Part shown: one piece after another, positions 12,311-22,227 of the stretch
Layout of the letters: each line of letters opens with the position of its first letter
Numbering within the stretch: position 1 is the first letter of the stretch
NCBI GenBank assembly: GCA_009760855.2
Contig: WPIO01000003.1
Coordinates: forward strand, 2,414,001 to 2,478,000
DNA length: 64,000 nucleotides
From: Cristatella mucedo
Taxonomy: Eukaryota; Bryozoa; Phylactolaemata; Cristatellidae
Direction of reading: 5' to 3'
The notes under the pieces: model-generated
Seen by the model: only the letters and a program-made list of their open reading frames with translations
What the model was told of the DNA's origin: nothing
The model's database searches: none
Position numbers and translations under genes: made by a program

Positions 12311-12554
12311 ATTGTGCCTATATAGAAGTCTTCGAAATACTCGCACAAGGTTCACACAGATGTGTACATACACATGCATACACAAACACACAGGTGTATA
12401 CATATGCGCATATGCACAAACGCAAACACATTATTGTGCCTATATATAGAAGTCTTCGAAATACTCGCACAAGGTTCACACAGATGTGTACATACACATG
12501 CATACACAAACACACAGGTGTATACATATGCGCATATGCACAAATGCAAACACG
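12311..12554. repeat. 122-bp tandem duplication
   Basis: The unit beginning ATTGTGCCTATATAGAAGTC and ending in a CA-rich stretch occurs twice with near identity. The second copy has an extra TA. The CA-rich part contains CATATGCGCATATGC. Confidence 0.93.
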
Positions 12555-12579
12555 TGCACGTGCACGCACATTCAGCGGT

Positions 12580-12705
12580 GTGCACCATGCTATCGCTTAC
12601 CATTCGATCATGCTTCTTTTGCGGCAAATGTAAAGTGCCTAGAAAATGACCGGGTTCTATGACGGTGCTATAAAAAATTTATTATTTTTATTATTCAGTG
12701 GGTAG
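12580..12705 (+). mobile_element. LINE family A 3' tail
   Basis: CCATTCGATCATGCTTCTTTTG, AAATGTAAAGTGCCTAGAAA, a decayed GGTGCTATAAA and a TTATTATTTTTATTATT tail match the family A end. Confidence 0.8.
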
Positions 12706-13693
12706 TGATCTTGCTCGCCAGATGATGATACACACTGCTTCCTTTTTGCATGTGTCACATTCCGGTCATTCCCTAAGATCTGAGACAAGCTGTCACAGTG
12801 CGTGCTCTGCCTTTCCCCTGCATGTTGCAACGGCACGGATGTAACAACTTGAAGTTTCATAGTCGTCAGGGGCACTGGTGTCCAGCTGTGCATTTTCACC
12901 TTGAGCTGATCGCTCTCAGTTGTTGTTTTGCTGGCCTGGATCTTTTGCTGGCTATCTTGTCTGAGCTCTTAGCTTGTGGGTTTTTAATCTGGGCCAGTGC
13001 TGCTGTTTCTAGTTGATTTGAGTTTCTAGTTCCAGCTGACTTCCCTCTGTAGCTGCAAACTAAGTGATTATCGATAGTGCGGCAGCAGCACTTTTTCTTC
13101 GTGAGAGCTCGATTCTGTTGGGCAGTTTCTTGAGGCCGAGATAAGAAAGAGTTATAGGGCCAAACATGAAACGTTTAGTAGAATGTTTGAGGATAGTCGT
13201 TACATTATGCTGCGTGAAATTGTGGCATTGCTGCCTTTATTGTACCGTCTTTAAGCCAAGGCCATGCATTGATGTCAGTGGTAGCACCAGATCGTCCGTG
13301 CTGGAGGTTCGTCGCCATCAGTATGTGCCTCAATAGCTGCTTAGTTACGCTTCAAGCAGTGTTGGCTGCTGATGGAAACTGTTGCTGAAATTGTAACCCG
13401 TGACATATGACTTGCATCCTTCCATCTTGCCATGTGGTAATCGGTCATCTTGGCATCTAATGCTGATTCGTGTGCTTTCGGTCTTTACTTCGTTCTACCT
13501 GAGAAACCATGTATGCATGCAGCTCTCGGCCCAGTCGTATTGAGGTTAGTTTTTTAATTTTTAGAGTGGCATGGCATGTCACTGGGCTCACTGTTGTCGA
13601 AATTGTCGAACCTGGCTGCTATGAAAGTGACTGTGGTCCTAGAGCTTGCGCATGCTAGGCACAGTGAGATAGGGGGACCGGTCTCCCTGCTTT
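12706..13693. other. Intron, no gene seen
   Basis: No exon or element recognised. A weak resemblance exists between 12900-12980 and 28860-28920 (both read xLAGLDxxLA in one frame), possibly an old repeat. Confidence 0.4.
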
Positions 13694-13865
13694 TGCCGAG
13701 CTGGTTCGATCCAGTGGTTAAGGTGCTTACCTCGACTAGGGTCAAGGCAAATGTATTTGATGACCCGAGATCGAGGGCATATGCCCAGTGGCATATTTGA
13801 GGCCCCCCCCCAGTAGGGATTAAGTTCACTTAAGGTGCAGTACAAATGATGTATTTTATATAAAT
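13694..13865 (+). mobile_element. SINE family 1 copy
   Basis: GAGCTGGTTCGATCCAGTGG then TTAAGGTGCTTACCTCGAC is the tRNA-like head seen at 56165. A decayed B box and the LINE-like tail GGGATTAAGTTCACTTAAGG, TGCAGTACAAATGATGTA follow. A C run interrupts it. Confidence 0.7.
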
Positions 13866-14639
13866 TTTTTGTGTGGACAGCCACTCCGAGTGTGTAAGTG
13901 GGCTTAGTGTACCGCTTGGATGGGCGAGTGGAAGTTTTTTTGGCCCCATTTTTCTATCAAAGCAAATGGGTTTGGCAGCTGTGACATGTGCACGTGTCTT
14001 GTGAGAATGAAATACCATCGACAACTCCGACCATGGCTCATTCTTCAGTCTTGTTGTCTTCTTTCTTACTTTTTAAGAGGCATTATTTGGCACGGCTAAG
14101 TGGCTCGTTGGTCGGCACTGGTTCTGCTGCTCTGGCTAGCTTATTTTACTGCCAGCTGTTTCGTCGGACCACGTGTGTCACAGGTTTGCATTACGGATTC
14201 CTGGCTTCTCTGCTAAGTCCTAGGCCTAGAGGTAGTAGTGGAATGGCTAAGCTGCCTGCAGATCATGGTTTCCTTTCATGTTGAGGTCCTAAATTTCTTC
14301 TGTACGGTGCTGATCACTAGCTCACGCCCAGTGTTTGGCAATTTGATGGGCGACCTGCCAAGTCAGCCCACAAATTTCGTAAGCTTGCCGTGTGCAAGCA
14401 TTGCCAGCTCGTTGGTGCATCACACCGAGCCTTGCGACGGCAGTAAGAAGGAGACAGCGAGCATGCTCGTTGGAAAAAGCGCGACTCTGCGTAATGCACG
14501 AGAGCCCACCTCGTGAGACGTGAGGCTTGGCTCGAGAGCAGAGTGCCGAGTAATTGTCGGCTTGTAGCTAATTCCTCCCTCTCCATCCTTCCTCTCTCTC
14601 TCTCTCCCTCTCCCTCCCCCTCCCTAAAAAGAAAAAAAT
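13866..14639. other. Intron, no gene seen
   Basis: Only short open frames; no repeat family recognised. Confidence 0.45.
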
Positions 14640-14812
14640 GACTAGCTGATTCAACAGCCTCTTTTGTATAGCAACTGAAGAGTCTTTACGGCTATCACTG
14701 CTGCTCAAAAGCGGCGATAAAGGATCGCCCACCAAAGGATTCGAACCCACGACCTTGGGGCCAAGGTCGTGAAAGCAGCCACCTTACCTTGTGAGCTGTC
14801 ACGGCTCACCAC
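14640..14812 (-). mobile_element. SINE family 2 copy
   Basis: CTAGCTGATTCAACAGCCTC at its left end, TTTACGGCTATCACTGC, GATTCGAACCCACGACC and a tRNA-like head on the right. It is one of the better-preserved copies. Confidence 0.87.
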
Positions 14813-14815
14813 TCC

Positions 14816-15753
<938 letters not shown>

Positions 15754-15856
15754 GTACTAATGACGTTTTTGTCACCATCGCCTTAAACAAAGAGAAGTTC
15801 CAGACGAGCCTGAAAGCCAAGGCCACCGACCCCGAGTGGTATGAGGAATGCGACCT
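15754..15856 (+). CDS. RAB11FIP: Rab11-FIP class I, C2-domain exon b
   Basis: This exon encodes the middle C2 strands: GTNDVFVTIALNKEKFQTS, then LKAKATDPEWYEECDL. The family pattern GTNDxYVxIQLGKEKYxTS...TTxPEWYEEC is clearly visible. The acceptor is TTGCCACAG and the donor is GTAAGT. It enters with two bases completing the Gly codon opened at 7599 and leaves two bases completed by the exon at 18087, giving DLLPADF. The C2 domain of class I FIPs binds acidic phospholipids without the full set of calcium-binding aspartates. This is the most diagnostic exon of the N-terminal half. Confidence 0.93.
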
Positions 15857-16189
15857 GTAAGTAGAGTTGCAGTGTGCTTCAAGTAGGGATCCAGTGAGGA
15901 GCTTCGGCCTCATGCTAACCACAAACCGCATTAATCACTGAGTGCTTTCTGATTAGGCTACTGCCGAAAGGCAGCCATGCAGACACCTGGCTTGATTAGA
16001 TGCACCTCTACCCATTCGAGGTCCAACTAACTGCAGGCATGCTCACGTGCCGGCTCGAGCACCCAGCCCTAGCCTTCATCCAGCTAACGCTTGCCACCGA
16101 CCTCGTGAGACTTGAGAACTGTCATACCCGTGATCATGGATGTGTGCATGCATGCCCACTTCAGTGTGTGTGCCTTCGCGTGCATGTGT

Positions 16190-16210
16190 GCATGCCTGCG
16201 TGTGTGTGCC

Positions 16211-16251
<41 letters not shown>

Positions 16252-16284
16252 TTGTGTGTGTGCATGCGTGCGTGTGTGTGTGAA
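16190..16284. repeat. (GT)n microsatellite
   Basis: GT units with TGCATGCGTGCG-type interruptions. Confidence 0.96.
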
Positions 16285-16339
16285 CTTAAAGGACTGACCC
16301 TTTCTATCTCATTGTCACCCATCGTGCTCAGCCCCAATA

Positions 16340-17540
16340 TGTGCTAACGCATATGATCTAAACCGGAAGTAAGCCGATTGCAATATAGCTACAACTAGAG
16401 AATTTACCGATCTCTGTGACTTATGTCCCAACTTGCTGAACCTTGGTACACCGGGGTACATGTTTGCAGTTTGTTGAGGTACAAGCTTGTGACTTTTTAA
16501 CAGCTTCATTTGCAGTGTAGTTTTCTGCTTTGTAAATTCCATAACTCGGCTAATAATTTACAGATCAACATCAAATTTGAAATGCTTGCTTTTGAATCAC
16601 TGCGTGGTTTATCTCTGATTTTTGCTGGATGCATATTGCAATACATGTCATTAAACGTCCCGGAGCTTAATTTTCTGCAATCATGGACATATATAGCAAA
16701 ACTTATTCAACCAAAATCAAAAAGAAACTACTGTACTGGTACAAGCAGAGCTGCACTCTCATTTTGACTTTTACGCTGATCGGTTATTAGCCAAGATTAC
16801 GGAATTCAATTTAATGAAAGGCAGAAAACCACACTATTTAATGTAATATATCTCTGCCAGTAACTCCACAAAGGCTATGCGGGTGTTAGGCAGGAGAGTT
16901 TTGTATAGCTCACTCACAGCCTAAGCGTGTATGCGTACCAAAAGCCGTTTGGGCTATCGGTGCTCTGTACACAACTCTCCTGCGTAACACCGACATAGTC
17001 TTTGTGGCTTTGTGGAATTACAGACAGAGATACATAAGTGGCTTTTGGTACGCATTCGGTAGCCAACAGACTTCATCTCACGCAACAGAGAGAAAGTGTG
17101 ACGCATGCCAGAGTCCGGGAGCAGTTGAAGTAGTGGTTAGCATGGAAGTAGAAGCTCAGGACCGCTGGAAAGGATGTGCCATAGTCGGCAGCAGGAGAGT
17201 AGTTGTCGTTGAGTACACTGCAAGTGAAGTTTTTAAAAAGTCCCAAGCTTGCACCTCAACAAGCTGCAAACATATGCGTCAATATACCCAGTTAAACAAG
17301 TTGGGTCACATCTTGCATATAAGCAGAGATTGGTAGTTTTGTGTTTGTAGAGATTTCGCTTCCGGTTTACTTCAAGTTTTCGGTTTTCTCTTATATGGAA
17401 ATCGTCAAAACTTCCAATCCCGCTTCTGCCACATTCGTCTATTTGAAGTTACCCTAAAAAAATAATTTATTGTTGGACCAATTTTCTCAGTTTTATTTAC
17501 ATATTTACCGTTGAAAGAAGCTATAAACGTACCTGTTCCT
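16340..17540. mobile_element. Foldback element, copy 2, split by LINE B sequence
   Basis: The left half (16340-16840) matches the reverse complement of 36310-36760: AACCTTGGTACACCGGGGTA, TTGCAGTGTAGTTTTCTGC and TAAATTCCATAACTCGGCTAA have clear counterparts. The right half (about 17290-17540) holds GAGATTGGTAGTTTTGTG, CGCTTCCGGTTTACTTC and GAAGTTACCCTAAAAAAATA. Left CCGGAAGT and right CTTCCGGT regions are inverted repeats of each other. LINE B 3' fragments occupy the middle. No coding capacity is seen, so it is non-autonomous. Confidence 0.75.
16845..17225. mobile_element. LINE family B 3' ends, inverted arrangement
   Basis: Three joined pieces of the family B 3' end: a - strand piece (16845 to about 16930), a + strand piece (about 16928-17040) and a - strand piece (17040-17225). 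All carry the AAAACTCTCCTGCxTAACACC motif or the adjacent GGTACGCATTCGGTAGCC. They match 57590-57870 and 62930-63235. The first two form a large palindrome. Confidence 0.75.
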
Positions 17541-18086
17541 CACAGCATCTGCTAGGTCCTTGAAAATTGTCTTTTGTATGCCTATGCATGCTGACGATGT
17601 TAATGTTATCACTAGTCGATTGCTATGCCTCCTTTGCAGCTAATATCTATTTATCTAATTTGCTATGCGAATATCTTTTTATTACTATCATGATTTCCTC
17701 ATCTTATAGCACTGACCGGTCAGCACGAGGAAGTCCGTGTACTGCTGCTAGAAGCTAGAGAAGTCCGAAAGGGGGGGGGCATCTAGCTGATAGCCTCAAT
17801 CCTTCTCCCTCTCCTCACTGCCTGCTTACTTGCATGCGGCATTTGCCCTAACTGCCTGCCCTGTGCCATGCGTGCTCGCATGCACTTGCCCACGAGCTAT
17901 CCATGTGCAGCCTATGCAGTCCTGCACGCGGTCGAGCTCGCGATTAACCGCTGTTGCACTGTTTACATGTGGAGCTGCCTGCACACAGTGGGCACACACG
18001 CCACCTTGCTCGCTGCACCTGCCCGGCATCTGAGTTCATGCTGCTGCTAGCTGTGTTAGCCGGAAGTCCTGAGACTTTTCTCGCAG
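17541..18086. other. Rab11-FIP intron, no gene seen
   Basis: A G run occurs near 17772; otherwise the sequence is featureless. Confidence 0.5.
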
Positions 18087-18224
18087 GCTGCTACCGGCTG
18101 ACTTCAAGGAGAGCACCGTTGAGATCGTGCTTCTGCACAGGAATGCGCTCGGAATCGATGAGTTTCTCGGACGGCTGGACCTACCTCTCAGTCGCTTCAG
18201 CATACTCGAGCCCCCGAAGGCGCA
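18087..18224 (+). CDS. RAB11FIP: Rab11-FIP class I, C2-domain exon c
   Basis: This exon continues the C2 domain with LPADFKESTVEIVLLHRNAL, then GIDEFLGRLDLPLSRFSILE, the last beta strands. The acceptor is TTTTCTCGCAG and the donor is GTGAGT. It enters in phase 2 and leaves in phase 2; its last two bases CA are completed by A of the next exon to give Gln before WYKL. FIP proteins have the same DxFLG(R/E)xxIPL strand here. The GC content of the exon is well above that of the flanking intron. Confidence 0.92.
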
Positions 18225-18583
18225 GTGAGTCGTTGTGAGGTGCTCGCAGTGCCCGCAGGTGGTGCTGTAGTGTCGATGCGTGAACTCTACTCGCTTTGAG
18301 ATGGCTCTGCTTTGAGACGGCTCTTCGCCTAGAAAAAGAATGAGCCCCCATAGGGTGCCAGAACGAGTAGCCGCAACGGTCGTGTGCCTTTTTTCAGCTG
18401 TACCTCTTTGTTGATGGCCCATCTTGGTCTGCCACACGCTACATCTTGTTTTTAAGTTGCTGTGGAAAGTCAAGCAAAGCTTCCCAGCCTGGCAGCTAGC
18501 TTGCTAGCTACTGGTTGGCTTGTGCTTTTGAGTGCTGCTTACCTGTATTCACCTCCGACGTTTGTCATATTTTTTTTTTATAG
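18225..18583. other. Rab11-FIP intron between exons c and d
   Basis: A 359-bp intron with no repeat recognised. Confidence 0.7.
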
Positions 18584-18765
18584 ATGGTACAAGCTGCTGT
18601 CAAAGCCTGGCCACAATAAAAATAAGGAGAGAGGTGAATTGGAGGTCCGGCTGGCCTTCATTGTGAGCAAAGTGAAGGACCCTGACTCGATAAGTACTGC
18701 ATCCTCTGCCAGCAAACGTCTGAAAAGTGGCAAGAAGATGATTAAGCACGCTGCCGATATTATAG
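18584..18765 (+). CDS. RAB11FIP: Rab11-FIP class I, end of C2 domain exon d
   Basis: This exon encodes WYKLLSKPGHNKNKERGELE followed by VRLAFIV. It matches the closing C2 strand of class I FIPs (RWYxLxSKPGKKxKERGEIEVxIxF). A Ser/Lys-rich linker follows (SKVKDPDSISTASSASKR, then LKSGKKMIKHAADII). The acceptor is a long T run ending TATAG and the donor is GTCTGC, which is weaker than the others. It leaves one base (G), matching the phase-1 entry of the exon at 27144. A conserved FIP ends its C2 domain at about residue 130, consistent with this order. Confidence 0.92.
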
Positions 18766-18884
18766 GTCTGCGCATACACATTCGTCGCGGCAGCCATGTC
18801 TACATATTTGGAGTCAGTCACTTTCTTCATACATGCTGTTGCTGCTTTCTCTCTCTCTGTGCATTCTTCAATAGGTTTGAATAT

Positions 18885-18939
18885 ATCGACATCAATATCG
18901 ATATATTCGATATCGATATCAATATCGATATCAATATCA

Positions 18940-18978
<39 letters not shown>

Positions 18979-19032
18979 CATATACATATATATACATATA
19001 TATATATACATATACATATATATAAATATATA
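18885..19032. repeat. (TA)n / ATCGATATC low-complexity repeat
   Basis: Starts as ATCGATATCAATATCGATAT units, then becomes TATATACATATATA units. Confidence 0.95.
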
Positions 19033-19189
19033 GATCATCGATATCAATAGATCCGTTGTTGCTGCTGGTTTTGTCCTTCCTTTTGCTTTTTACCTTAGTT
19101 TACTTTGCATTGTACTGTATGGGTAACTGAATTTTCTTTTGTTTCGTTTTCTGCAACATATTTCGGATCATGAAAAAACTGTGCCCTAG

Positions 19190-19826
19190 AGTTCGTGTGC
19201 TCTCAAAGCCAGTAACTCACTACCGACCAACGTCCGCCATATCCACTAACTTAGGGACATTTAACTTTGAAGTTAAAAACCTGACCATTCACCGCAATCA
19301 TTGGTCTGACTGTGTGCAATGTATATGTGCTCATGCATATGCACTCCAAACTAGACAACAGAGACTCCAGATTGTTGATGTGAATGGACACAGATCATCC
19401 GAGAAACCTCTAATGAAATATGGGGTACCACATGGCTATGTGCTTGGTCCTGTTATTTTCACAGTTTATACTCTCCCTCTTGCCGTTTTGATTGCCAGGC
19501 ACAATCTAGACTTTCACTTCTATGTAGATAACACTCAGTTGCACCTTTGCTTTGATCCTTCCCAGCCCTTCAGCACGTCGAATTCTCTCAACTCCCTTTC
19601 TGCATGCATTGATGACATTCGCTCATGGATGGAAGCAAACTTTCTTGAATTGAATGATGATAAAGCCAACTTACTAGTCACGGGCAAACCAAGTGTGATT
19701 CAGAAATAGGAAAAGCTAATGCCTACAATCGGCTCTGCCAGCATACGTCCTGTTGAATCTGCACGAAATCTAGGCATCCTGTTCCAAAGTGACCTATCAT
19801 TAGACGACCACATCAGCTCCAAAGTC
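19190..19826 (+). mobile_element. LINE family A, older copy (left part)
   Basis: A 3'-type piece (CAGTAACTCACTACCGACC) is followed from about 19357 by the RT region: KYGVPHGYVLGPVIFTVYTL, FYVDNTQLHLCFD and IDDIRSWMEANFLELNDDKA. The catalytic YADD position reads YVDN, so it is inactive. It stops at CACATCAGCTCCAAAGTC and resumes at 21370. Confidence 0.88.
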
Positions 19827-21134
19827 ATGGAACGGGTCGCGGCAGACCAGCTGAACTCGTATATCGAAACCTCACACCTTGCTAGTAAGTTCCAGTCTGG
19901 CTTTAGAGCTAATCACTCCACAGAGTCAGCATTGCTTCGGGTATACAACGACCTACTTAGGAATGCAGACATGGGTAGAGTGTCTCTTCTTGTTTTGCTC
20001 GATCTTTCGGCAGCTTTTGATACCATCGATCACAAAGTACTTCTAGAGCGCCTCTCATCTCGCCTGGGCATCACTGGCACTGCTCTGCAGTGGTTCAGGT
20101 CCTATCTCAGTGGGAGACTCCAGAGTGTTGATGTGAATGGACAAAGATCATCTGAAGTACCTCTAAAATATGGAGTACCTCAGGGCTCTGTGCTAGGTCC
20201 GGTCCTTTTCACCGTCTATACTCTCCCTCTCGCTGATGTGATTGCCAAGCACAATCTAGGCTTTCACTTCTATGCGGATGACACTCAGTTGTACCTTTGC
20301 TTTGATCCCTCCCAGCCTTCGAGCACCTCAAATTCTCTCAACTCACTTGCTGCATGCATTGATGACATCCGATCATGGATGGCAGCAAATTTTCTAAAAC
20401 TAAACGATGATAAAACTAACTTACTAGTTATGGGCAAACCTAGTGTTATTCAGAAATTGGAAAGGCTGACTTTCAAAATTGGCTCTGCCAGCATATCTCC
20501 AGTTGCATCAGCTCGAAATCTAGGTGTCATATTCCAAAGCGACCTCTCGTTAGACGACCACATCAGCTCCACAGTCAAATCAGCCTATTTTCAGCTTCAT
20601 AACATTGCTAAAATTAGGGCTTGTTTAGATAAGGATACCACGTCCAAGTTGGTCCATGCATTCGTGACATCTCGTCTCGACTTCTGCAACTCACTGCTTA
20701 CTGGCCTACCAGCATGTGCGATCAGGCGATTGCAGCTGGTGCAAAACTCTGCAGCTAGGCTTGTCTGCCGTGAGCGTCGCAGTTGCCACATTACTCCACT
20801 TCTCGCCGACCTGCACTGGTTACCAGTCAAGCAACGGATTGACTTCAAGGTTTTGTCGCTCACTTTTAGGTCTCTTCATTCTATGGCTCCAGCCTATCTT
20901 TCAGAGATACTACCCCATCAGGCAAAGCATCGTACAACTCGCTTTTCGGAATCCAACAGTCTAGAAATACCTCGTACAAACCTTAAATCCTTTGGAGACC
21001 GTGCATTTAGCTCGTATGCTCCCACAGCCTGGAACTCCCTCCCGACCTGCATCAGAACATCCCCTGACCTGACCACATTTAAAAGAAACTTAAAAACATA
21101 CCTATTTAGGACAGCATTTAGTGGGTCCTTGTGA
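19719..21134 (+). CDS. Chimeric L2-like reverse transcriptase ORF (471 codons)
   Basis: One open frame crosses the junction of two elements. About 36 codons come from the older copy (IGSASIRPVESARNLGIL... to SSKV) and the rest from the young copy, starting at a fortuitous ATG-like junction before ERVAADQL. The RT domain keeps AFDTIDHKV, VPQGSVLG and YADD. It lacks the EN domain and the first RT blocks, so it is an accidental fusion and not a working retrotransposon protein. It lies in an intron of the Rab11-FIP gene on the same strand. Confidence 0.85.
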   Translation: MPTIGSASIRPVESARNLGILFQSDLSLDDHISSKVMERVAADQLNSYIETSHLASKFQSGFRANHSTESALLRVYNDLLRNADMGRVSLLVLLDLSAAFDTIDHKVLLERLSSRLGITGTALQWFRSYLSGRLQSVDVNGQRSSEVPLKYGVPQGSVLGPVLFTVYTLPLADVIAKHNLGFHFYADDTQLYLCFDPSQPSSTSNSLNSLAACIDDIRSWMAANFLKLNDDKTNLLVMGKPSVIQKLERLTFKIGSASISPVASARNLGVIFQSDLSLDDHISSTVKSAYFQLHNIAKIRACLDKDTTSKLVHAFVTSRLDFCNSLLTGLPACAIRRLQLVQNSAARLVCRERRSCHITPLLADLHWLPVKQRIDFKVLSLTFRSLHSMAPAYLSEILPHQAKHRTTRFSESNSLEIPRTNLKSFGDRAFSSYAPTAWNSLPTCIRTSPDLTTFKRNLKTYLFRTAFSGSL

Positions 21135-21369
21135 TTCGTCCTCGATGTGCTTATGCGTGCTGACACTGTTCATGCTGCCACTAACCACATTTGCATGCTG
21201 ACCCAGTGCATGTAACCCCTAACCATGTTATTCATTTTGTTTGTTTTTCAAGCATGATTTTACTTACTATTCTATTGCGTATCACTTTGCAGCAAATGTA
21301 AAGCGCCTAGAAAGAGATTAAGTTCTCTGAGGGCGCTTTATCAAGTGCAATATTATTATTATTATTATT
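19827..21369 (+). mobile_element. LINE family A, young copy nested in the older one
   Basis: A 5'-truncated L2-like element starting inside RT (ERVAADQLNSYIETSHLASK). It runs through AAFDTIDHKV, VPQGSVLGPVLF and the catalytic [10 protein letters not shown] to the conserved C-terminal part ([46 protein letters not shown]). The 3' end is AAATGTAAAGCGCCTAGAAA, GAGATTAAGTTCTCTGAGGG, CGCTTTATCAAGTG and ATT repeats. Its RT frame is unbroken. It shares near identity with 46254-47400. Confidence 0.93.
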
Positions 21370-22143
21370 AAGTCTGCCTACTTTCAGCATCACGACATTG
21401 CTAAAACTTGACCTTGTTTAAGCAGGGATACCACATCCAAACTGGTCCATGTATTTGTGACATCCCGTCTCGACTTCTGTAACTCACTGCTTGCTGGTCT
21501 ACCGGCCTGTGCAATCAGGCTCTTACAGCTGGTGCAAAACTCTGCAGCTAGGCTTGTCTGTCGTGAGCATCGAAGTTGCCACATCACACACTTCTCGCCA
21601 ATTTGCACTGGCTTCCAGTTAAGCAGCACATCTACTCAAGGTTCTGTCACTCACTTTTAGGTCTCTTAATTCTTTGGCTCCAGCCTACCTATCAGATCTA
21701 CTCCCCCCACAAGGCAAAGAATCGTAGCACCCGCTTTTTGGAATCTAATCGTTAATCTATACGTCGTAAGAACCACATTTTTGGAGACCGTTTAGTTCGT
21801 GTGCTGCCAAAGTCTGGAACTCATTCCGACTGGCGTCACGACGTCTGATTTGACCACATTAAAAAACCCACTAAAATGCATCTATTTATCACAGCATAGT
21901 GGGTCCCTGTGATTCGTCCTTCACATGCTTATGCGTGCTGACACAACCGTAATTGCATGCTGACCCTGTTCATGTCACCCCTAACCATGTTATGCTTTGT
22001 CATTGAGCATGCTACCACTAACTATTCGATCGCTACCACTAACCATTCGATCGTGCCTCCTTGGAAGCAAATTTAAAGTGCCTAGAAAGAGATTGAGTTC
22101 TCTGACGGTACTATATCAAATGTATTATTATTATTATTATCAT
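21370..22143 (+). mobile_element. LINE family A, older copy (right part)
   Basis: AAGTCTGCCTACTTTCAGCA continues exactly where 19826 stopped. The remaining C-terminal RT region follows ([19 protein letters not shown]), then the 3' tail with ATT repeats ending at about 22143. Other uninterrupted copies read AGTCAAGTCTGC here, so the AAGTC on both sides is not a target duplication. Confidence 0.88.
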
Positions 22144-22227
22144 TATGCATGGTGAAACTACACTTGTCGTTATCACTATTGTTAGCTTGCATAATTTTCT
22201 CCCTTTGTCAAGTACTTAGAAAGAGAT

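Noticed and set aside
17004-17336. 110-codon + frame
   Set aside because: It lies on reverse-strand LINE B sequence and the foldback arm; no independent coding signal.
18462-19025. 187-codon frame around Rab11-FIP exon d taken as one protein
   Set aside because: Only 18584-18765 is coding. The left part lies before the TATAG acceptor and the right part is the TA repeat in the intron.
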